NCBI GenBank assembly: GCA_002348345.1
Contig: DEAY01000267.1
Location: 1 to 5,684 of the forward strand
Direction of reading: 5' to 3'
From: Verrucomicrobia bacterium UBA2970
GTDB taxonomy: Bacteria > Verrucomicrobiota > Verrucomicrobiia > Limisphaerales > AAA164-E04
DNA length: 5,684 nucleotides
The translations under genes were made by a program, and so were the position numbers. The stretch's first letter is position 1. Each line of letters begins with the position of its first letter. The notes beneath the pieces were generated by a model, which was not told the DNA's origin, made no database searches, and saw only the letters and a list, made by a program, of their open reading frames with translations. Positions 1-5,549 of the stretch are shown here, one piece after another.

Positions 1-147
1 ATCCCGGGCAATGGCCACCTCGTCCGGGCACGGCACGTTTGACGAGAATCAGACGCCCCCCTTGACGGAGCCGTTCCAGATTCCCCTTTTTTGGTGGCTC
101 CGGTCGCTTGCCCCGCTTCGGTTCCGCCCGTCGACTGGAGTCCGCGA
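1..147. other. Left-edge region with no supportable gene
   Basis: This stretch follows the stop codon of the minus-strand oxidoreductase. Several frames are open. A plus frame with an ATG at 11 runs to a TAG at 149-151. A minus frame is open from inside the oxidoreductase gene to the window edge, but it has no ATG, and its only alternative start is a GTG in the last 30 bases. A plus frame ending in TGA at 40-42 could be the tail of a gene entering from the left. None has a ribosome site or recognisable protein character. I see no intrinsic terminator for the oxidoreductase; the run of six T at 87-92 is not preceded by a stable hairpin. Confidence 0.4.
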
Positions 148-1497
148 CTAGACCGTTTCCGGATCAGGATGGATCCAAGGGGCCCGGTAGGGACGAAGGA
201 GGAGCGCGTTGGCTTCCTCGTCATTGACAACGCGTCCCCTCTCGGGGTCCCAAACCAGCGTCCGCCCGGTCTGCATTGCCAAGTTTGCAAGGATGCACGC
301 CGTCGTCGAAATATGACCTTCCTCAATGTCAGACACCGGCCGACCCCGATCATCGATCCGGCTCAGAAAATCCACCATATGACCCCGGACGGCCGGTGCC
401 ACGTGACGTTCTAGATCTTTCTCGGTCCGGTCCTCTGGATACTGTTCATACTCATAAACCACCTCTCGATGAATCCCCTTGCCCTCACCTCGCGGAATGA
501 AATCAAACCCATTGACACTCGCTTTGAGCGTCCCTTTTTCTCCGTATATGGTCGCGCCCCACGGGTATTGAGGATCCGGTGGATCTCCCCACGATCGATG
601 CTGCCACACCACTTGTAAGTCTCCGTAATCAAAGACCGCATGTTGGGTATCAGTTGTATTCGCCTGGCTTTCCTTTTGGACGAGGATTCCGCCGCTCGAA
701 CTCACACTCCGGGGCCAGCCCAGATCAAGCATCCAACGCACCATGTCCAACATATGCACGCACATATCACCGACAATTCCATTGCTGTATTCCATGAAGG
801 CCCGCCAGCTACGAGGGTGTACGAGTTCGGTGTATTCTCGAAGCGGAGCGGGTCCCGTCCACATCTCAAAGTCAAAATGAGCGGGAGGCGCGGTCACCGG
901 CGGATTCTGTCGCGCCCGCATGTGATAGTAACAATAAATCTCAACATGGGCGATTTTACCTAGTTTCCCGGATTTGATGACCTCATTGCGCGCCTCAATG
1001 AGGTGCGGCGTACTTCGACGCTGCATCCCGACCTGCACCACTCGACCATACTTGCGCGCCGCGGCCAACATGGCCTGTCCCTCCACCACATCAATCCCCA
1101 AGGGCTTTTGAACATAGACATCAAGTCCTCGCTGCACGGCTTCGATCATTGGAAGGGCATGCCAATGATCCGGAGTCTGGACCAAAACCAGATCCAACTC
1201 TTCATGAGCCAAAAGTTTACGGTAGTCATGATAGGTCCGGGGCCGCTTCTTCGATTTCTGGCGAGTGGCAGTCATGGCGGCAGCCTCCTCCAGCATCCTC
1301 CCATCCACATCACACAGGGCCACCACCTCCACAGGAGAAACCTGAATCAACCGAAACAGGTCACTCTTTCCGTACCAGCCACAACCAATCAGGGCAACCT
1401 TACGCTCCTTATGGTCGGTATAGTTCACAGCGAGTCCGCGACTTGCAGAGAGTGCGAGACCAGCCGCTCCTACTTCGATAAACTTCCGGCGATTCAT
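148..1497 (-). CDS. Tat-exported Gfo/Idh/MocA family oxidoreductase
   Basis: This encodes a 449-residue NAD(P)-dependent oxidoreductase of the Gfo/Idh/MocA family, whose members oxidise or reduce sugars, inositols and related polyols. The N-terminus is a Tat signal (MNRRKFIEVG, then an AAGLALSA hydrophobic stretch), so the folded enzyme is probably exported to the periplasm with its cofactor. The Rossmann motif is at residues 38-43 (GCGWYG), followed by the acidic strand end LCDVDG (61-66). The usual EKP motif reads QKP (130-132), keeping the lysine. The second domain carries GDMCVHMLD (243-251), with D244 and H248 as likely catalytic residues. The C-terminus (RPYRAPWIHPDPETV) is typical of the exported members. 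An ATG 15 codons upstream (1542) is open, but the 1497 start puts the twin arginine directly at the N-terminus and has a weak AGG 12 bases before it. The substrate cannot be inferred; no sugar transporter or hydrolase is adjacent. Family assignment is very secure. Confidence 0.95.
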   Translation of the reverse strand: MNRRKFIEVGAAGLALSASRGLAVNYTDHKERKVALIGCGWYGKSDLFRLIQVSPVEVVALCDVDGRMLEEAAAMTATRQKSKKRPRTYHDYRKLLAHEELDLVLVQTPDHWHALPMIEAVQRGLDVYVQKPLGIDVVEGQAMLAAARKYGRVVQVGMQRRSTPHLIEARNEVIKSGKLGKIAHVEIYCYYHMRARQNPPVTAPPAHFDFEMWTGPAPLREYTELVHPRSWRAFMEYSNGIVGDMCVHMLDMVRWMLDLGWPRSVSSSGGILVQKESQANTTDTQHAVFDYGDLQVVWQHRSWGDPPDPQYPWGATIYGEKGTLKASVNGFDFIPRGEGKGIHREVVYEYEQYPEDRTEKDLERHVAPAVRGHMVDFLSRIDDRGRPVSDIEEGHISTTACILANLAMQTGRTLVWDPERGRVVNDEEANALLLRPYRAPWIHPDPETV

Positions 1498-1878
1498 TCC
1501 CACCAACCTAGCCGAAACGACTCTTTCGGCACAAGGTTGCATCTTCAGGAGGATCCCCGATCCTTATCCAGTTCCGCCCTCCACTAGAGCCCGGAAAATG
1601 CTCTGTGCCGACCAATCTCTGTCTGCAAATGAACTTTTAATGACACTCAACCGCGCCCCTTCCCACCGAACGTCCACCTGACTGTGAGGGTTCGCCTTTT
1701 CCTGAGTATCCTGAAGACCCTCGTGAAGGACCCGGCTGAAGTGCGCCCCCAACAATAGAACCCAAAAGAATGACCTTTCGTTCCAATGGAGACTCTACTA
1801 CGGTCGGCATCCGGCACATCGCATCCATTCCAACTCAGGGGACCCCGGGTCTGACCCCCAAAAACTCTGAATTCTGCT
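1498..1878. other. Divergent intergenic region
   Basis: These 381 bases separate two divergently transcribed genes and should carry both promoters. I could not find a convincing -35/-10 pair on either strand. A small GC-rich imperfect inverted repeat (GGGTCTGACCC and the neighbouring GGGGACCCC) lies at about 1837-1860, just before the plus-strand gene, and could be an operator or part of the 5' untranslated region. A minus-strand frame of 63 codons (1564-1755) begins only at TTG, has no ribosome site and resembles nothing I know. Confidence 0.5.
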
Positions 1879-2580
1879 ATGAATCAACATTGCTTTTTTC
1901 GACTGACCTCGGCGCTTGCAGCGCTTCTCGCGCTGGGCATGCCGCTCCATGCAGCAAATCTCACCGGGAAGTGGGCTTGGACTATCGAAACACCCGATGG
2001 CACCACTTTTGAGTCCATGATGCACGCCAAGCAAGACGGGGAGAAACTCACGGGCCATGTCAGTCGACCGGGCTCAGATGACCAGCTCAAGCTCGAAAAG
2101 GGAAAGGTCGTCGAAAACAAAGTTTCCTTCACCGTCAAACCTGATTTCCAGGGCAATATCATCACGGTGGACTATTCAGGAAAGCGAGATGGCAATCAAA
2201 TCAAGGGCACGATCAATGTGGTCGATTTCGGGGCTGAACTCCAGTGGCATGCCAAGAGAGTCCAGGACAACGCGGACCCGACCGGTCAATGGGATTGGAC
2301 CCTCGCCACTCCAGATGGAAACGAGGTCGGCGCGACGCTGACCTTTTCCAAACAAGGAGGCAAGCTGTCCGGAGAGCTCATCGCCGACAATTGGGCCGTC
2401 GAACTCGACGAAACCAAGGTGCAGGGCAAAACGATTCAGTTTGCCGCCAGGAATCCAAACACGGGACAGGAATACGCCTTGGCTGGCAAGATCACGGGAA
2501 AATCAATGAACGGCAAGGTCTCGTTCACAAACGATAGCGGTGAGGAGATATCACTCTCTTGGAAGGCCAAAAAACGCTAG
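1879..2580 (+). CDS. Secreted protein with two tandem beta-rich domains
   Basis: This encodes a 233-residue protein of unknown function. Residues 1-25 form a Sec signal peptide (Arg8, hydrophobic core LTSALAALLALG, cleavage likely after PLHA), with no lipobox cysteine, so it is probably periplasmic or secreted. The mature protein is an internal duplication. Repeat 1 (about 27-126) and repeat 2 (about 132-232) share, in order, TGKWAW/TGQWDW, TPDG, KLTG/KLSG, KVSF/TIQF, a YSGK/LAGK turn and a closing W.AKR/WKAKKR. The alternation of polar and hydrophobic residues suggests small antiparallel beta-barrels or sandwiches; I infer a lipocalin-like or ligand-binding fold but cannot name the family. 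The ATG is chosen because the signal peptide follows at once, although no Shine-Dalgarno is visible. It is probably monocistronic, with a strong terminator 42 bases after the stop. Confidence 0.88.
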   Translation: MNQHCFFRLTSALAALLALGMPLHAANLTGKWAWTIETPDGTTFESMMHAKQDGEKLTGHVSRPGSDDQLKLEKGKVVENKVSFTVKPDFQGNIITVDYSGKRDGNQIKGTINVVDFGAELQWHAKRVQDNADPTGQWDWTLATPDGNEVGATLTFSKQGGKLSGELIADNWAVELDETKVQGKTIQFAARNPNTGQEYALAGKITGKSMNGKVSFTNDSGEEISLSWKAKKR

Positions 2581-2621
2581 AAGCCCACTCGCTCAGCAGA
2601 CAGAGATTGACTTGATTCCCC

Positions 2622-2655
2622 GTCTCCTGTCGCCAACCGCGGCAGGAGATCTTTT
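2622..2655 (+). terminator. Intrinsic terminator after the two-repeat secreted protein
   Basis: An 11-base-pair stem (2623-2633 with 2639-2649, one G-U pair at 2630/2642) encloses a five-base loop CAACC and is followed by TCTTTTAAT. It lies 42 bases after the TAG at 2578-2580, so it should end the transcript of that gene and insulate the zinc-ribbon gene downstream. Confidence 0.85.
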
Positions 2656-2902
2656 AATGATTTCTGCCTATAAGGACTCGCCTTCTTCTTCGACCTTGTC
2701 GAACCCTGATTCCAATCAGGGCCGCTCTCCTAATCCTGCCCCTGGCAGAATCGTTTCTCCAGATTCCCTCTTCTGACGTCAGCATTGTATTCCTCCCGTC
2801 CATTGGGGCATTGCTACCCTTCACACACCCACTCCGTCCGCGGGTTGTCCCGTCCGTTTTTGTACTCAAGCCTCTGAGCTCCTTCTCAAGATTCTTCATT
2901 CC
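2656..2902. other. Intergenic region without a recognised gene
   Basis: About 250 pyrimidine-rich bases lie between the terminator and the small-protein pair. No open frame here has a good start. The one distinct element is the inverted repeat at 2704-2721. A TATAAG at 2669-2674 resembles a -10 box but lacks a matching -35, so I do not call a promoter. Presumably the promoter for the downstream zinc-ribbon gene is in this stretch. Confidence 0.4.
2704..2721. repeat. 18-base inverted repeat, possible operator
   Basis: CCCTGATT, a two-base centre CC, then AATCAGGG: eight perfectly complementary bases on each side. The short spacer makes it a better candidate for a dimeric DNA-binding protein site than for an RNA hairpin, and no T-tract follows. 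It lies about 310 bases before the zinc-ribbon gene and about 180 bases before the small 42-codon frame. The role is an inference from symmetry only. Confidence 0.4.
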
Positions 2903-3031
2903 ATGAACCAAATCTGGCACGCGTTAAGCTGTCTTTTTATTGCGATCGAAACAGGGCTCGCCCAACTGAACACGAGGCCGACACCCATTCGAACGCATGA
3001 TTTTCAAACCGATAGGAAAGAGAAAGGTTAG
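2903..3031 (+). CDS. Possible small protein gene upstream of the zinc ribbon
   Basis: A 42-codon frame starts at ATG 2903 and ends at TAG 3029-3031, two bases before the next gene's ATG. The product begins MNQIWHALSCLFIAIETGLA, which resembles a short signal peptide or hydrophobic segment, and ends with a charged tail (TDRKEKG). The tight junction suggests translational coupling: the downstream gene's AAAGG ribosome site lies inside the last codons of this frame. Against it, no Shine-Dalgarno precedes the ATG, the composition is not decisive, and the sequence matches no family I know. It could be a leader peptide, a real small secreted protein or a chance frame. Confidence 0.33.
   Translation: MNQIWHALSCLFIAIETGLAQLNTRPTPIRTHDFQTDRKEKG
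3023..3027 (+). promoter_or_regulatory. Ribosome binding site of the zinc-ribbon gene
   Basis: AAAGG sits six bases before the ATG at 3034 in a purine-rich run (GATAGGAAAGAGAAAGG). It is one of only two convincing ribosome sites in the window and fixes the start of the 61-codon gene. Confidence 0.6.
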
Positions 3032-3033
3032 GG

Positions 3034-3219
3034 ATGAATGACTACCAGTGGAATCAAACCGTGCAATCCAGCACCCGAGACACCTGCCACGAATGCGGGC
3101 AACGAATCACGAAATCGAATCAATCTTCATTCATCGAACTGGATATGGAGGGTGAACATCACGTCTGCCTTAGCTGCAGCAAGATTCGGTGTGGGGATCT
3201 CCTGATCCTGGACTACTAG
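3034..3219 (+). CDS. Small zinc-ribbon protein
   Basis: This encodes a 61-residue protein with two CxxC knuckles, C18-H-E-C21 and C45-L-S-C48, separated by 23 residues. That is the arrangement of a small zinc ribbon that binds one zinc ion; C53 is an additional cysteine. There is no signal peptide or membrane segment, so it should be cytoplasmic. Small zinc ribbons of this kind bind nucleic acids or proteins, or act as folded adaptors; nothing here points to a specific partner. The start is supported by the purine-rich ribosome site at 3023-3027 and by an in-frame stop (TAG, 3013-3015) just upstream. The gene is followed after 27 bases by a near-ideal terminator, which supports it being a real transcribed unit. 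Function is unknown. Confidence 0.75.
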   Translation: MNDYQWNQTVQSSTRDTCHECGQRITKSNQSSFIELDMEGEHHVCLSCSKIRCGDLLILDY

Positions 3220-3246
3220 CCTCCCGGAACCACCAAAACCATGAAC

Positions 3247-3276
3247 GTGAAGGGTGAACCGCCCTTCACTTTTTTT
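3247..3276 (+). terminator. Intrinsic terminator after the zinc-ribbon gene
   Basis: A perfect eight-base-pair stem (GTGAAGGG at 3247-3254, CCCTTCAC at 3262-3269) with a seven-base loop is followed at once by seven T (3270-3276). It is a textbook rho-independent terminator for the plus strand, 27 bases after the stop at 3217-3219. Confidence 0.92.
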
Positions 3277-3302
3277 GCTCTCGATCCTTGAAGGATAAAG
3301 GG

Positions 3303-3332
3303 CACCCGCGGCGAGATATCTCACCGCGGGTG
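3303..3332. repeat. 30-base near-perfect palindrome
   Basis: CACCCGCGG at 3303-3311 pairs with CCGCGGGTG at 3324-3332, and the centre GAGATATCTC (3313-3322) is itself a perfect palindrome. Only the C3312/A3323 pair is mismatched. In minus-strand RNA that position becomes a G-U pair, so the minus-strand hairpin would be continuous. No T-tract follows on either strand. It could be a protein-binding site or a transcript-end hairpin. Confidence 0.6.
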
Positions 3333-3543
3333 AACCCAACAAGACAGGAAAACAAACCCGGCGTGGCCGATCCCGTTCCGCGATCGGCAGCGGAAGGGTC
3401 ACGGGCATCCTCGCCATCGACCTGTGCCCCGTCTGTCACGATTCAAGCCGGGCCCAAACCATGGCCCGAGCGGTCGCCATCCCCCCCGAGTTCCTCCTGT
3501 TCGCTCCCCATCAGCGGAACTCTCCCCATCGAGACGAAAGCAG

Positions 3544-3573
3544 GATCAAAGCCACATTTTTCTGGATTTGATC
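3544..3573 (-). terminator. Possible terminator of the minus-strand operon
   Basis: The arms GATCAAAGCCA (3544-3554) and TGGATTTGATC (3563-3573) pair with one mismatch around an eight-base loop, about 80 bases beyond the minus-strand stop at 3654-3656. On the minus strand the hairpin is followed only by a weak pyrimidine run (CTGCTTTCGTCTC), so as an intrinsic terminator it is marginal. Confidence 0.35.
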
Positions 3574-3653
3574 TGGCTGAACGACGATTGGCATAAAACG
3601 ATTTCGGTGATGTGGCCGCCATAGAGTCCCGAAACCCATCATGGCCCCTGAAC

Positions 3654-5021
3654 TCAAATCGTTTGATTCACTTGCCGTAGGCGAGTCGTCACCGGCCCTC
3701 TCGATTGATCGAGTACCTCGATTCGAACAATTCGCCAGCCCTCGTGGTTCCCACGAATTCGCAGCTTGGCCCGGTAGGTATGCTGCCTCTGGTGGAGATG
3801 TCCCCAATGCTCGACCTGACCCACAACCGTCCAACGACCTTGAACCGAATAATGCCAGGCGTTCTCAGGGTCGATCTGAGCGGGGGTCGTTTCCATCTCT
3901 GTCCAATCCACTTGATGGACCTCACCGATCGCCCCCCCTTGTTCCTCAAGGGTCAACATTTCCCTAAACCGCAGGTAAACTGGCTCGAGAAGGGACCCCG
4001 CCATCACCCTGCTAAGTCGATCATAGGCAGCGTCTTCTCCCGGTTGGTTGAAAGCTTGATAAACATCGGTCAACAGGGCTCGAGCAACCTGTTTCCCATC
4101 GGTATCGGGATTAAATCGCGTCTCCTGACCGGGAAGCACCCATGAGACCTGACCGTTGTCCCAAGCAAAAAAGGATCCCAAGATTCCCAGAAAAAGGACA
4201 CCCCATGCCGGGCGGGTTGACGATTTCCGACGCAGCACCATGGCGATCGCTCCGGGAACCATGAGACAGAGGAGGCCCAGAAGAGGGATCCTCAAACGCT
4301 CGACCGGGGGAACCGCAATGGCCTGGATTTGCGGTGGTTCCAAGGGATTCGTCGCGGCCCAACGCCAATGGGTGTTTCCCTTCCAGAATCGAAACTGCCG
4401 GGGCGCTTCCCCCCGGACAAACACCTGGCTTTGAACCGCGGCGGCATTCTTTCCGAATATCTCCCATGGAATTTCAACTCGATCGGGTCGGCCTAGACCA
4501 CGATAGCGAAGGATCACTCCCAACCGCGCCTGATAGACGTTCACCTCCCGAGCCACCGGGGCACCCGCCAAATCCCGTGTCTCGACGCCAAAGAACCGAA
4601 TTTGATCGATCTCAGGAAGAACGACAGCCTCGTTCAACCTGACGGGTGCCCGTCTCTGAAAAAAACGGGCAATCGGTTCCAGAGCCGCCTGCTGCTCAGC
4701 CACCAAAAGACGATCACCCTGCTTCCGATCAATCGGCAACCACTCTTCAAACGTCAATAGGGGGATCAGCACCTCGTGTCGAACCTCTCGAGCCGTCACA
4801 TAAATAAACGAATAGATCGATGAATAACTGGCCAGGCCCAACCGACGGATCACCTCCGCCTCCCGGCGTCGTCGCATGGCCTCCCACTCATTCGTTGCGG
4901 GACCACTCGAATCATCGACGGCTATCGAAACGGTCAATGGTTGATCGACCATCAACTGGACGGGGCGGTGAATCCAACGCCCCTCCCGCATCACGGAAAG
5001 GTCCATCATCGAGGGAGACAA
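3654..5021 (-). CDS. C-terminal part of the interrupted envelope protein
   Basis: This is the frame after the amber codon, 455 codons from TTG 5021; ATG codons at 5009 and 5006 are alternatives. None has a purine-rich ribosome site: the preceding bases are TTCACCTCGGACCGTGCG. It lacks a signal peptide, so alone its first 240 residues would not be exported normally, which argues that it is not an independent gene. Residues 60-100 include a conserved-looking SYSSIYSFIYV and RHEVLIPLLTFEEW. Two membrane helices follow (about 245-263, IPLLGLLCLMVPGAIAMVL, and 272-287, AWGVLFLGILGSFFAW), joined by a basic RRKSSTR loop that should face the cytoplasm. The remainder (about 305-455) starts with helices and ends in beta strands (WHYSVQGRWTVVG, YRAKLRIRG, WRIVRIEVLD), as in NTF2-like domains; this fold call is my inference. 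Confidence 0.6.
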   Translation of the reverse strand: MSPSMMDLSVMREGRWIHRPVQLMVDQPLTVSIAVDDSSGPATNEWEAMRRRREAEVIRRLGLASYSSIYSFIYVTAREVRHEVLIPLLTFEEWLPIDRKQGDRLLVAEQQAALEPIARFFQRRAPVRLNEAVVLPEIDQIRFFGVETRDLAGAPVAREVNVYQARLGVILRYRGLGRPDRVEIPWEIFGKNAAAVQSQVFVRGEAPRQFRFWKGNTHWRWAATNPLEPPQIQAIAVPPVERLRIPLLGLLCLMVPGAIAMVLRRKSSTRPAWGVLFLGILGSFFAWDNGQVSWVLPGQETRFNPDTDGKQVARALLTDVYQAFNQPGEDAAYDRLSRVMAGSLLEPVYLRFREMLTLEEQGGAIGEVHQVDWTEMETTPAQIDPENAWHYSVQGRWTVVGQVEHWGHLHQRQHTYRAKLRIRGNHEGWRIVRIEVLDQSRGPVTTRLRQVNQTI

Positions 5022-5042
5022 CGCACGGTCCGAGGTGAATCG

Positions 5043-5540
5043 CTAAACGACCGTCAGGAGGCTTGTCTCACGGTGAAGAGGGAATTCGAAGTGGTAAACC
5101 ACCCGGTGCTCCATGAGTTCTTCCTGAGCCATTGTGTCGCCCACCAACGCATCAGTGTTCACCGAGACCACTTTCCCGGAGAGACGCATCCCCTCATCAT
5201 CCAACAGAACAAAGCGCTCGAGGAGCCACGGTTCATGGCGGCTTGACGCCTTGCGCAGCGCCTCGATTGAAATCTCTCCCTTCGCATCCCCCCCGACCTC
5301 ATGGAAAAGCACCAAGTCCTCCGGCATGACCTCAAGTCGCAACGAGATCTGTTCCGTCCCAACCGTCAACTGGGCGGTCGTCAAAGAAACCGGGTGGGCA
5401 ACCAAATCCAGTGCCCCCCCCAAGGTCAACCCAATGGTCAACCCAATGGTCAACCCCACCGGGACCCCGATCCTCGGGACTGTCAATGGCCACTGGTTCC
5501 GACACCAGCCCTTCCTTTTCCCGCCTCCTGGAGCAGTCAC
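5043..5540 (-). CDS. N-terminal part of the interrupted envelope protein
   Basis: These 165 codons lie before the amber stop. The start is GTG 5540, overlapping the upstream gene's TGA as GTGA, with GGAGG four bases before it; no other start is available because the frame has a TGA just upstream. Residues 1-15 are basic (GGGKRKGWCRN), followed by a hydrophobic stretch built from GLTI repeats and a likely cleavage after LVA at residue 48, so this is a long Sec signal peptide. The mature part begins HPVSLTTAQLTV and continues with beta strands such as QISLRLEVMPEDL and HRVVYHFEFPL. If the TAG terminates translation, the product is a secreted fragment of about 117 residues cut off in mid-domain. 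Confidence 0.7.
   Translation of the reverse strand: MTAPGGGKRKGWCRNQWPLTVPRIGVPVGLTIGLTIGLTLGGALDLVAHPVSLTTAQLTVGTEQISLRLEVMPEDLVLFHEVGGDAKGEISIEALRKASSRHEPWLLERFVLLDDEGMRLSGKVVSVNTDALVGDTMAQEELMEHRVVYHFEFPLHRETSLLTVV
5424..5457 (-). repeat. 12-base tandem repeat inside the signal peptide
   Basis: GGTCAACCCAAT occurs twice exactly (5424-5435, 5436-5447), followed by a partial third copy (5448-5456, GGTCAACCC). On the coding strand each unit gives four residues, so the signal peptide core reads GLTIGLTIGLTL. The unit length keeps the frame, so copy-number changes would only lengthen or shorten the hydrophobic core. Confidence 0.85.
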
Positions 5541-5549
5541 TCCACCTCC
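5537..5549 (-). promoter_or_regulatory. GTGA start-stop overlap with ribosome site
   Basis: On the minus strand GGAGG (5549-5545) precedes GTG (5540-5538) by four bases, and the upstream gene's TGA (5539-5537) overlaps that GTG. The four-base overlap indicates translational coupling of the two envelope-protein genes and fixes the downstream start. Confidence 0.75.

Larger units (their letters stand above)
3277..3653. other. Hairpin-rich region between convergent genes
   Basis: These 377 bases hold no credible gene; the open frames present are proline- and serine-rich translations without ribosome sites. The stretch contains at least four inverted repeats: a 30-base near-palindrome at 3303-3332, GCCGATC/GATCGGC at 3366-3388, CGGGCC/GGCCCG at 3449-3468 and an 11-base-arm hairpin at 3544-3573. 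Some probably serve to terminate the minus-strand operon; the number exceeds what that needs. I could not match it to a known structured RNA. Confidence 0.5.
3654..5540 (-). pseudogene. Envelope protein gene interrupted by one in-frame TAG
   Basis: Read as one frame from GTG 5540 to TGA 3654-3656, this is a 628-residue protein broken only by TAG at 5043-5045 (codon 166). The seven codons between the stop and the first possible restart encode RFTSDRA, so the sequence around the break reads SLLTVV-stop-RFTSDRALSPSMMDL. It continues the same beta-rich domain without a seam. Predicted layout: signal peptide to about residue 48, exported beta-rich domain to about 410, membrane helices near 418-436 and 445-460, then an exported C-terminal domain. 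TAG ends three other genes in this window, so a reassigned code is unlikely. A single C-to-T change from CAG would explain it; other one-base origins such as TGG are possible. I recognise no named family. It could be a recent pseudogene, a sequence error, or a gene read through or expressed as two pieces. Confidence 0.72.

Noticed and set aside
1003..1587. Plus-strand 194-codon frame opposite the oxidoreductase
   Set aside because: It lies antisense to a gene with clear Rossmann and catalytic motifs; the plus translation has no domain features.
1564..1755. Minus-strand 63-codon frame upstream of the oxidoreductase
   Set aside because: It begins only at TTG, has no ribosome site, and shows no recognisable motif. 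It most likely belongs to the divergent promoter region.
2669..2674. TATAAG as a -10 promoter element
   Set aside because: No matching -35 at the expected spacing; the preceding bases are the terminator of the upstream gene.
3127..3417. Minus-strand 96-codon frame overlapping the zinc-ribbon gene
   Set aside because: It runs antisense through the zinc-ribbon gene and its terminator; no ribosome site or family resemblance.
3436..3529. Possible small minus-strand gene starting ATGGGGAGAG
   Set aside because: The run of seven C at 3481-3487 shifts the frame, so the peptide I first read there is not continuous; the true frame gives a glycine-rich translation.
3288..3596. Plus-strand 102-codon frame in the convergent intergenic region
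   Set aside because: The translation is dominated by proline, serine and arginine without domain character, and it spans several inverted repeats.
5043..5045. TAG as a sense codon through an alternative genetic code
   Set aside because: Three other genes here (ending at 148, 2580 and 3219) stop at TAG at sensible C-termini, two of them just before strong terminators.
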